Positions 55,436 to 64,000 of a stretch of 64,000 bases of DNA are shown piece by piece. A program made the position numbers and the translations under genes. The notes beneath the pieces were generated by a model. It saw only the letters and a program-made list of their open reading frames with translations, was not told the origin of the DNA and did not search any database. The number at the start of each line of letters is the position of its first letter. Position 1 is the stretch's first letter. The stretch lies in NCBI GenBank assembly GCA_007844125.1, contig CM017556.1, forward strand, positions 20,949,057-21,013,056. Direction: 5' to 3'. The stretch comes from Sinonovacula constricta (Eukaryota; Mollusca; Bivalvia; Cardiida; Solecurtidae).

Positions 55436-56951
55436 TCAGAAGCAAAGCTATTATTATTACCGCAAAATGGAAAAGGAACCATCCAAACTTTAACAAAAAA
55501 TGAACCCGTACTGTTACAACATAACCAAGAGATTAAAATATACTTAGTTTATCAACTATCGGCCCATGATGTAAAAAAGTGGCAGTAAGTGAACATGTTA
55601 TTAGATGGCAGTCAATTGAAGATTAATGTAAAGTTGACTGGTGGTCCGGTGAAGACTGACTCAGCTCACATCCTCCACATCGACATTAGGATGCTTCTTT
55701 ACTAAAAAGCATATGAATATGTCCTTACGTTATTATAATGTCCCAGAATGTCACATTTATGTCCTTCTAGAAATGTTAATAGAAGTCATTATCTTCTGAT
55801 TATCAACAGGTATATACTTAGATATTATGTACTTTCAAAACTACACATATATTGTAGTCTTCAAGTGTCCATGCAGATATAAAGACCGGTCAAAAATCAC
55901 ATTCTGTAAAAGGTGCGCAATTAATAATCCAGCATCGCTACAATGGAATCTATGGGTTGAAGTACCAACTGCTGTGTAGTAGTAAGGTTGCTTGGAAAAA
56001 CTGAAGCTACTGCAACTTTCATGACAGAGATTGTGTTGTCCCGGCTATTTAGCCCATTACTTGCTGAAAATACAGTTCACCCCCCTTGAAATTAAACATT
56101 CTCCCACTCTAAGTGTTTTCAGTAAGTAAAAGGTTAGATGATTTTGAAAAGGGTAGGCCTTTGTGAAATCATGTTTATGCTGCACTGTTTTATTTAAAAC
56201 CCTTATATTTATGAATCATACTAAGGTAAACATTATTTTTGTCATGTGTCTTTAACTGTAACTGAAACCCATGTTATTTGTTAAATGTTCAATACAAAAA
56301 TGATAAACTACAATATACTGATAGAGTCATAATTGTCTTTGAGCTGGGTAAGGGTTTATTGTACGGTAATCACTGAAATTTCTCAGTAATGACTGCTCTA
56401 CATCTTCTAACCATTCCTAGATGTTAATTCAAAGTAAACTGCCTTTTGGGACTATTTATTGTCATTTAGTGATGCAATTTACGTAAGGTGCATTTGAATT
56501 GGAAGTTGAAAACAAATGTTTTGTTGCAATAGTCTTCTTCTTGAATGTGATGTATAATTGAAAGAGGAAAAGAAAACATTATGTAATTATTTAATTATGT
56601 CAAGGAATGGTACATTGCAAAATGTCCTAAATAAATCTGTTGTTATTTCATTAAAAGTACATGCTGGTTGTGTTTTGTGCAGTTTCCATCCTTTAAGCAT
56701 ATGGAACAATAGAATACACTCAATTAACCATTATATGCTACCATTAGTTAAGGCCATAATATCTTCCACAAAACAATGTTATAGGTACAAAACAGTTCAA
56801 AACAAGAAGTATTTGCTACCAAAGATGGACAAAAAAGTAACATTGACCCAGAATATGTGGAACAAGCTGAAGACAAGAGGGTCTTTTGGTCATACATGTA
56901 TATTACTTATTAAGCATATACAGCTAATTGACAACTTAAATTTCTTGCCAG
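55436..56951. other. Non-coding stretch
   Basis: The plus frame 56558-56956 (132 residues) ends exactly at the start of the 36-bp minisatellite but shows no known domain or splice context. Confidence 0.4.
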
Positions 56952-57772
56952 CATGACTCTAGCCAGATTCCATCAGTCCTGTGTGCATGACTCTATCCAG
57001 ACTCCCTTACAGTTCTGTGTGCATGACTCTAGCCAGACTCCCTCACAGTCCTGCATGCATGACTCTAGCAAGACTCCCTCACAGTCCTGCATGCATGACT
57101 CTAGCAAGACTCCATCATATAGTCCTGTGAGCATGACTCTAGCTGGACTCCCTCATAGTCCTGCTTGCGTGACTTTAGCCTGACTCCATCACAGTCCACT
57201 GTGCATGACACTAGCCAGACTCCCTTACTGTCCTGCTTGCATGACTCTAGCCAGACTCGCTCACTGTGCTGTGTGCATGACTCTAGCTGGACTCCATCAC
57301 AGTCCAGTGTGCATGACTCTAGCTGGACTCCATCACAGTCCACTGTGCATGACACTAGCCAGACTCCCTCACTGTCCTGTGTGCATGACTAAAAGCTGGA
57401 CTCCCTCACAGTCCTGCTTGCTTGACTCTAGCCTGACTCCATCACAGTCCACTGTGCATGACACTAGCCAGACTCCCTCACAGTCCTGCTTGCATGACTC
57501 TAGCCAAGCACCGTCACAGTCCTGCATGCATGACTCTAGCCAGACTCTGTCACAGTCCACTGTGCATGACTCTAGCCAGACTACCTCACATTCCTTCCTG
57601 TTTGCATGACTCTAGTCAGACTCCTTCACAGTCCTGCATGCATGACTCTAGCCAGACTCCTTCACAGTCCTGCGTGAATGACTCTAGCCAGACTCCTTCA
57701 CAGTCCTGAGTGAATGACTCTGGCCAGACTCCTTCACAGTCCTCTAGCCAGACACCTTCACAGTCCTGGCTC
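56952..57772. repeat. 36-bp minisatellite, about 22 copies
   Basis: Unit CATGACTCTAGCCAGACTCC followed by CTCACAGTCCTG(C/T)(A/G)TG. The period is a multiple of 3 and the unit lacks stops in several frames, so overlapping open frames appear on both strands (for example 57205-57609 plus and 57101-57355 minus). The array is degenerate and ends with a shortened unit near 57745-57772. No coding evidence. Confidence 0.93.
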
Positions 57773-57929
57773 ACATAAACTCTCCACTTACTATGGCAAG
57801 TTATCTTTTCCAAGTCTCCTTAATATTAGAACTGTAATGATTCACCACAGTGCACTTAATATACATTCAGCTTTTCTATGGACTTATAACTCTAACCAGG
57901 AGATACAGTGTAACCAAAAGAGACAAATA

Positions 57930-58259
57930 TGTTGCTTTTATTTTGGAGTTTATCGTCCCACCAGTAGTATTTCAGTTATCTGGAGACAGTGTCCATTTGA
58001 AGCAAATATAATGCCTCACTGTGTATAGCATGTTGTGAATATACGACACACAGTCACATTATCCTGACACTGAGCCAACCAGTCATGGAACTACCCTTAT
58101 ATTTGCTTGAGCATTAGCAAGGGAGCTATAGCATTAGTAAGGGAGCTACTGTATACCACTACCATTTTTAATGACTTTGGTATGTCACGGCCTGGGATCG
58201 AACCCAGGGTCTCACATACCTGGAGCCGACGCTCAACCGATTGTGCTATCAGGTCCAGT
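57930..58259 (-). mobile_element. tRNA-derived SINE, family A, with 15-bp target duplication
   Basis: Minus strand head CTGGACCTGATAGCACAATC, B box GGGTTCGATCCCAGGCC, GTGACATACCAAAGTCATTA, GTGTCAGGATAATGTGACTG. An internal duplication of GCATTAG(C/T)AAGGGAGCTA (58111-58148) is unique to this copy. CAAAAGAGACAAATA flanks it at 57915-57929 and 58260-58274. Confidence 0.93.
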
Positions 58260-58274
58260 CAAAAGAGACAAATA

Positions 58275-58664
58275 GTTATTTTTGGATTATTTGTACCTTA
58301 ATTGTACTCTGAATTGTATTGTTTATCATATACCGTCTTGAAATCAACACTGTTTTTATTGCTTAATCCTATTTGTGGCATATACTGTGTTGTAAATAAC
58401 AGATTATCTTATATATAGGCAATACATGATTAAAGAACAATGTAGATAAAGTATTGGCAAGTATTAGTGTCATCCTATTAATATGGCCCATGTTATATCT
58501 GACATTAAAATCAGGGTCCTAAAATTTAAATCTATAGGAGCATCATGTGAAACCCTTCAAAAGCAAAATATGTGATGTTAAAATGTTTAATATTAACATT
58601 TGAATATAAAAAACATTCCAGTCAAAATAAATTTTAAAACTACATAAAACAACTGTGTAACAAG
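58275..58664. other. Non-coding stretch
   Basis: Nothing recognised. Confidence 0.4.
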
Positions 58665-58740
58665 TTTCAGTGGCAAAATTGGTACAGGCCTGGACTGCCA
58701 TACAATTGGTTTCGGGTTCAAATCCTACAAAGTCCAAGCA
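58665..58740 (+). repeat. tRNA-like fragment
   Basis: AGTGGCAAAATTGGTACAGG (A-box-like) and GGGTTCAAATCCTACAAAGT (B box GGTTCAAATCC) at tRNA-like spacing. No SINE body follows; it may be a tRNA pseudogene or an unrelated SINE head. Confidence 0.45.
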
Positions 58741-58974
58741 TGTTTTCTATTTAATTTTATTTTATCTCGTTTTTTTAATTTACATTTCCTTAATCTTGCT
58801 TACAAGTCTTAAATATTCATATGTATTTTAAACCATAAAAACCATTTTGAACTGTTATGGATTATGTAAGATAATGAGCCTGCCAGTGGTATTAAGGATT
58901 TAATGACTAACCGTATACTTTGTCTTTTCCCTTTTAATGTGCCTTAACATATTTGTAAAGACTCAGAAGTAAGT

Positions 58975-59035
58975 ATTAAAAAAACCTGATCAGAAAGTCT
59001 CAGCAGGAAGCTGACTGAAGATGCTCTTGTTCATC
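58975..59035. repeat. Hairpin repeat, central part
   Basis: AAACCTGATCAGAAAGTCTC and AGCAGGAAGCTGACTGAAGA retain the inner arms. Confidence 0.5.
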
Positions 59036-59577
59036 TAGATTTTATTATCAAATCAAAACAGCTCTGTTAAGGCACCATCCAAAATTTGCGGACATAAATC
59101 CTATTTTTTTTAAATATTGTGAGTTGACATAAGCAATTCTTTCTTTATAAAAATGTTTAGTGATTAGTTGGGTCTTCCTATAGGTTTGGTATTAAAACCA
59201 ACAAAAAGTCTATATTATGGAAGAGCATGTATTCCAGTTGTACCATGCAGTTCTGCCATACATGTACTGTAGTCACATTTATTGCTTTGGAAGACAATTG
59301 TCTGCGAGCAGGTCTATTTTATATCTCACCTTTTCTTAGGGATTGGCCAATATTGACAACTTCAGTAGTCACATATAGATGATATGGTCCTGTACTGATA
59401 ATAAACCTCTTTGTCATCGTCTGTGTGTCACTGACAAGATATATTAGAGTCAAGATATATCAGAGAGTACCTTACCAAGCCTGCAATGAAGGTCTTTTCA
59501 CTCTTGACAGATTACCAGTACTGGTGACTGATATTGCAAAGACGGAATTCATATTTGTACTTTCGTTTACATATTTT
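59036..59577. other. Non-coding stretch
   Basis: AAGATATATTAGAGTCAAGATATATCAGAG (59437-59466, two near-copies of 15 bases) is the only local structure noticed. Confidence 0.4.
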
Positions 59578-59812
59578 ATGTTGGTGGCGTAGTGGTAGAG
59601 TCGCCAATTTGTAACTCCTCTGTCTGCTTAGCCTCCCACTGCATGGGTTTAAGTTCTGTTCGGGGGGAAGGACTTAATGTGGAAAGGTCTTCCAGCTGAC
59701 ATGCGGTGTGTTGGTAGTTCTACCTAGACATTTGTCTGAGGTCTTCCTCAACCAAAACAGCTGGATGTCACTGATCATGATTGTTGGTTACAATGTATCT
59801 CAAAAACAAATC
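59578..59812 (+). mobile_element. tRNA-derived SINE, family C, nearly full length
   Basis: Head GGTGGCGTAGTGGTAGAGTC (A box), CTGCATGGGTTTAAGTTCTG (B-box region), GAAGGACTTAATGTGGAAAG, GTCTTCCAGCTGACATGCGG, TTCTACCTAGACATTTGTCT, GAGGTCTTCCTCAACCAAAA, CAATGTATCTCAAAAACAAA. Best reference for family C here. Confidence 0.8.
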
Positions 59813-61162
59813 AATAACAAATTTTCTATTCACTCTTTGATAGAAATAATTCTACAATATTTGTATTTTCAATCTGTGAACATATAGCATTATCAAGATG
59901 GAGACTGCTTAAAAGTACTTCATAACAATTGTGATAGTATATCATCAGCATATATAGCAAGGGCCATGGCTTTACTCACAGTTAAATTACTGCAACAAGT
60001 ACTTTTGCAACTAGTTTGCCTTGTGTAAAATGATGACATATTTTGTTATTGTCATTAACCGATAGCAACAAAACAAACAAACAAAAATAAGTAAAACAGT
60101 GAATGCGAAAACACCATCCAACTAAACAAGAGCATCAGAATGCTTTCATATCCCATTGGTGTCCATCCTAGCATCAAGAACATATCCCATGGTTTTGTGT
60201 GTCAGCTAAAAGCAGAGTGTCATATCAAACCAACCAATCAACTGTTCATATCCCATAATGGCCCTGGGTTTTGTCACCCAATCCTCCAATGGCTTTATAT
60301 CAATTGTCATTTTCATTTCATTGTTGTTGGTTTTCCTCTGCCATCTGAACAAGCTCTCTCAGAGTAATATGTCCCCTGGTTTTTGATGCATTACTGTTCA
60401 TTGCTCATGTTGCTTTTCTGTTTTATGGTCACAGGGCTTTTATCCAACCTACATTTTATTGTTAAAATGGTTCTTGAATAGCTCTATATTGTCCATGCTT
60501 GGCTTGTAATAAGTGTTAAAGGATTGATTGACCCAGACTTCAGAATAATATGACTAAGTTTATTGTGAATATTGTTTTCCATTCATGGCATGTTTTCATA
60601 CTTATATGTAAGGTAGCAATGTATTTGGTAATTAAAGTTATAAGATCTATAGCTGTATAATCATGTCCTCAGTCATAATACTAACAAAGCAACACAGTAT
60701 GATAACAAGTTGATTAAAAATTGTTGGCAAGATTATAAATACATGTACATACACATGTACAAGAACAAATCTTAAGTATTTAATTTTTAAAACATTTTTT
60801 GTCCAGAGAAATGAGAAAAAATTATATAAAGATAACCTATGCAATTGTAAAAAAGTGCAGTCTATGCATCCAGGAAGTGAAGAAAAGCTATTAGGGTTAA
60901 CAGTTTAAGGTCTAGGTAACTTTAATTAAAATTAACATTTGTTAAAGTGCATTTGTTTACTAGGATATATTTAAAGCAATTTACTTCAAAAACTGTTTCA
61001 AGGTGTAAATTTCTTGTTTAGTTTTGCCATTTGTGTTTGTGTTATCACTTTAAAGTCACAAATATCCTGTTTTCAGAACTTATCTTAATGTCAGTGTAAC
61101 AAAGTGTCTATGAAAAATAGAGATGGTTGTGTCACATTCAGGTTGCTTTTTTTTTTAAATTT
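59813..61162. other. Non-coding stretch
   Basis: The plus frame 60140-60367 and minus frame 60647-60844 lack recognisable similarity. No element seen. Confidence 0.4.
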
Positions 61163-61176
61163 ATCCTTAAGATTCA

Positions 61177-61459
61177 CCGGCTGCAATAGCTCAGATGGTA
61201 GAGCGTCGGCATGCGGATCGGGAGGTCGTGGGTTCGAACCCCGGCCGGGTCATACCAAAGACTTTAAAGTTGGTAGTAGTGGCTTCCCTCCTAACGCTCG
61301 GGGCTACGGGGACAGCATTACGCCTGACTCGTCAGTGTCAGTATAATGGACCGGCCGGGTTCAGTCCCTGGGCACCTCATAAGTGCCCCTGTGCTATAAT
61401 GATAGAAATGTCGCTGCGCAGTATCGGCAAAAATGCCGGCTAATCCTAATCCCAATTCC
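61177..61459 (+). mobile_element. tRNA-derived SINE, family B, intact, with 14-bp target duplication
   Basis: Head TAGCTCAGATGGTAGAGCGT (A box), GCGGATCGGGAGGTCGTGGG, B box GGGTTCGAACCCCGG. Body ACCAAAGACTTTAAAGTTGG, CCTCCTAACGCTCGGGGCTA, GTGTCAGTATAATGGACCGG, GGCACCTCATAAGTGCCCCT, 3' end GCCGGCTAATCCTAATCCC. ATCCTTAAGATTCA flanks it at 61163-61176 and 61460-61473. Short frames across it (61104-61443) are SINE sequence, not genes. Confidence 0.95.
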
Positions 61460-61473
61460 ATCCTTAAGATTCA

Positions 61474-62394
61474 TTTTCTATAAATTTTTATCTCTGCATC
61501 AAAATTGCACAAATATCATGTAACTGTTTTCACATTTAAATCTGGGAATAATATCGCTTTATTTGAGCGTGTTTTTCTCACATATGTGTCCATATAGCAT
61601 GCTTTGTCTGTGGTGGCTATTTCATACCATTCTGTCATTTTCTTGGCAAATGTCAAAAAAGAAACAAAAGTAAGATAAAGCAGCTAAAAGTAGAAACTTG
61701 TAAACATCATTATTTTGTATATCACCTCTTCTACTTTGCATTTTGTCATCTTAGTATTATCTGGTTTTTGTCGCATTATAAAATGGTATAAATCAGCTAT
61801 CATACTTGACAAATGTACACAATATATTAATATTCTAAGGTATAAAACTCAGCTTTTGCAGCTGAATATTTTTGTATCTGTCATTATATTGAGTCATTTT
61901 ATTATTCTGATATTAAAACGTCAAGAACTGACTTTAAATTTTAAATTATTATTTAGGTATGTTTCGTCATCACTTTAATTTTTGTTTTATGTCTTTAATA
62001 CTATATCTTAATGTTTTATTTCATAATTAAATTAAGCTTAAAGTTTTGTTTTGTTCAACCTAGAGCTTAGAAAATGTGTATTTAACTTTCTGAAAATCAT
62101 TAATTAAATGGTCACAAAGCACGGTACCTGAAAACCATTAATTAAATGAGCACAAAGCAAAAAAAACAACATTAACCTAATTATATCAAAGCTAGATGAC
62201 TTCTGCATGATATAGACTTAAACAAAATTAGGCAGCACAATACATCCTTAAAGTGTACACCAGTTCTTCATATGCATGAACATTTGAATGTTATTTCCAT
62301 TAAAAATAATACAAAAGTCACAATTTGCTTCCTGGTTTTGTCTTGAAAAGAATAGCAAGAATGTAACTTTTAATTTGCTGGAAAGAATAGGAAA
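61474..62394. other. Non-coding stretch
   Basis: A local near-duplication of about 45 bases (CATTAATTAAATGGTCACAA at 62098 and CATTAATTAAATGAGCACAA at 62138) is the only structure noticed. Confidence 0.45.
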
Positions 62395-62478
62395 ACAGTA
62401 CAGACCCAGAAGTGAGCCTGCATCCAGCTGGTAGCTGTCAGCAGGAAGCTATCTGATCAGGATCTACACTTTTTTGTT
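62395..62478. repeat. Palindromic hairpin repeat
   Basis: CAGTACAGACCCAGAAGTGA, CCAGCTGGTAGCTGTCAGCA and GGAAGCTATCTGATCAGGAT, then CTACACTTTTTTGTTCA. Confidence 0.6.
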
Positions 62479-62557
62479 CATTCAATATCTATTGTTATTA
62501 TTATTGTTGGAAAATAATTAAACAAAAGCATGGCTTATTCACAAATATTGCACCCTA

Positions 62558-62705
62558 ACAGTTAGTGTTCTGATGTATACCAAAGTTAGTTTTGACTCCC
62601 ACTTGGTGTGATAACATGTGAAGATTCTTCTTCCATATATGTGCAGATGTGACATTAGTTCTACCCAGACATTTGAGGTCTATTTCTCAACCAATCAGTA
62701 ACTGT
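62558..62705 (+). mobile_element. SINE family C, decayed
   Basis: TTAGTTTTGACTCCCACTTG, AACATGTGAAGATTCTTCTT, TTCTACCCAGACATTTGAGG and TCTATTTCTCAACCAATCAG match the body. Confidence 0.55.
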
Positions 62706-63148
62706 ACAACTCCAATACGACTACAGTTGTGGTGTAAATACATATAAAAACTCTACAACATGACAAAAGTCAAAACAGCTAAGCTTGGCCTGGGGATTTA
62801 GTGTCTTGTCATATAAATGTCAAATGATGTTATGCATCAATGGGATACATCAAACTACTAACACCACTTTCTATGATCTTAGAATGGAAGACTTGAGAAG
62901 TGTCAGCATTGATCCTGTCAAAGGGGCAGAAAGGTGGAGTGGTTTATTTTCACCTGTTGGTCTTAATTAATCAATTAACCTTGGTGTGGTGACAGTAATT
63001 ATTGTAAGAGACATCTGTGTCCAATATTCCTCTGGCACAAGGATGTTGTCATAAGTGCTTTTAAGTGTATAATTAATTTACTGACCTTTGTCATGCTTCA
63101 GTTTGTTCAAAGTTCAAAATGCTAAATACCTAGTTGTTTGTTTATATT
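62706..63148. other. Non-coding stretch
   Basis: Nothing recognised. Confidence 0.4.
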
Positions 63149-63170
63149 ACATATATATATATATATATAT
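63149..63170. repeat. AT microsatellite
   Basis: Ten or eleven AT dinucleotides. Confidence 0.95.
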
Positions 63171-63198
63171 TAAATGTTAAACTTACTATAAATGTACC

Positions 63199-63500
63199 GG
63201 AGCTGGTACAATGTAGTGCAATTGGTAGAGCATCAGCTCCAGGTACAGGAGGCCTCGTGTTCTATCCCAGGCTGCGACATACCAAAGTCGTTAAAAAGGG
63301 TAGTGGTATAGCTTCCTTACTCAAGCAAATATAAGGGTAGTTCCACTGTCAGGATAATGTGACAGGGTGTGGTATCATGCCAGGTGTTCACCGCATGCTA
63401 TACACAGTGAAGGCAGCACTATTTCTGCTCCTAGTGGACACTGTCCCAAGTTATCTGAAATACTGTTGGTGAGATGATAAACCCAATAAATGAACAATGT
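63199..63500 (+). mobile_element. tRNA-derived SINE, family A, diverged
   Basis: Head GGAGCTGGTACAATGTAGTG with an insertion, GCAATTGGTAGAGCATCAGC, eroded B box GTGTTCTATCCCAGGCTGCG. Body CATACCAAAGTCGTTAAAAA; the segment between AGTTCCAC and TGTCAGGATAATGTGACAGG is deleted relative to 49469. Ends GATGATAAACCCAATAAATG. Confidence 0.85.
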
Positions 63501-63524
63501 AACAAAAGAAATAGAAAAAAGTAG

Positions 63525-63570
63525 CAATTAGTATAGATCCTGATCAGCAGCACCACTTTTAGCTTTAGGC
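63525..63570. repeat. Hairpin repeat, left part
   Basis: TTAGTATAGATCCTGATCAG then CAGCACCACTTTTAGCTTTA; right arm missing. Confidence 0.5.
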
Positions 63571-63804
63571 TTGTGATTAAACAGTTAGCAGACTCAGAAT
63601 TTAAGTAAACTGAAACATCAGTAAAATGTAAGCTGCATGAGGCTGCTTTATGAGTATCTCTCTAGGAGTAATTGTTACCAGAAAATGAAATGAACATATA
63701 TAAACTTACAGTGGAATGGGAGAGAGATGAAATAGAATAGAATGCTTGTGCTTTCTTTTTGTTTTGTCTCTCACTTTCATTTTCAATAGCCATGTTGTCA
63801 TTGT

Positions 63805-63876
63805 TGTAGTCATTGATGTCATCATCACCATTATCATCACCATTTTTATCACCATTATCATCACCATTTTCATCTT
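63805..63876. repeat. ATC/CATCACCAT microsatellite
   Basis: Repeated ATCATCACCATT(A/T)TCATCACCATT words. Confidence 0.85.
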
Positions 63877-64000
63877 AACTTTTTTAACCTCTGTTTTTCT
63901 GGCTTGAACCGTTCCTTATAGTTGTTTACAAATCCACTCTGCAAGTGCATCAAAATACAGCTACTTCTTCAAAAAGACTTTAGTTGCATTAAATTAGAAA

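Noticed and set aside
56558..56956. 132-residue plus-strand frame before the minisatellite
   Set aside because: No domain, biased composition typical of A+T-rich DNA, no clear splice sites.
57101..57609. Overlapping frames on both strands encoding HDSSQTPSQSCM or CDGVQLES repeats
   Set aside because: By-product of a 36-bp minisatellite with few stops; no initiation or splice context.
61104..61443. Protein frames with CNSSDGRASACGSGGRGFEPR-type sequence
   Set aside because: Translation of a tRNA-derived SINE head; the same wording appears in other SINE copies.

Overview
The window looks like metazoan nuclear DNA, most likely from a bivalve mollusc. It is strongly A+T rich, has no prokaryote-like gene packing, and contains one convincing protein-coding exon that ends at a consensus splice donor. 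It also holds several repeat types I associate with clam and mussel genomes: tRNA-headed SINEs, a 'ctaggtca' interspersed repeat and short palindromic repeats. The species call is inference.

Layout. 1-1390: sparse sequence plus a short tandem of an interspersed repeat. 1391-5304: a 47-bp satellite of about 83 copies in two sequence domains. 5684-9490: a minus-strand LTR retrotransposon with two 677-bp LTRs that I read as identical, a primer-binding site, a polypurine tract, a TAAA target duplication and only a broken Gag remnant. 9.5-36 kb: non-coding DNA peppered with a palindromic hairpin repeat, three SINE families, a TTAA-flanked MITE family, a GC-rich-ended DNA element, and at 32.2-32.6 kb a very small LTR-like element whose terminal repeats contain a tRNA-like sequence. 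36916-38003: a 362-residue plus-strand exon, acidic and serine-rich, followed by an 18-bp minisatellite at the start of the intron. 38.4-64 kb: probably intron and/or intergenic DNA. It includes a degenerate element at 40.0-40.9 kb, a 3.16-kb terminal-inverted-repeat DNA transposon with a decayed transposase-like gene (43288-46444), a tandem block of the hairpin repeat (49.8-50.4 kb), a 36-bp minisatellite (57.0-57.8 kb), and more SINEs, several with perfect target-site duplications.

How the parts relate. There is no operon-like cooperation here. The only host gene evident is the one that begins at about 36.9 kb; I found no further exon of it. Everything else is mobile or tandem DNA. Insertion ages appear mixed: the 5.7-9.5 kb LTR element and several SINEs look recent (identical LTRs, intact target duplications), while the DNA transposon gene and most hairpin copies are old. 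One SINE sits inside a hairpin copy, which gives a relative order of insertion.

Limits: everything was read by eye. Boundaries of degenerate repeats are good to about 10-20 bases, and exons shorter than about 40 codons could have been missed.
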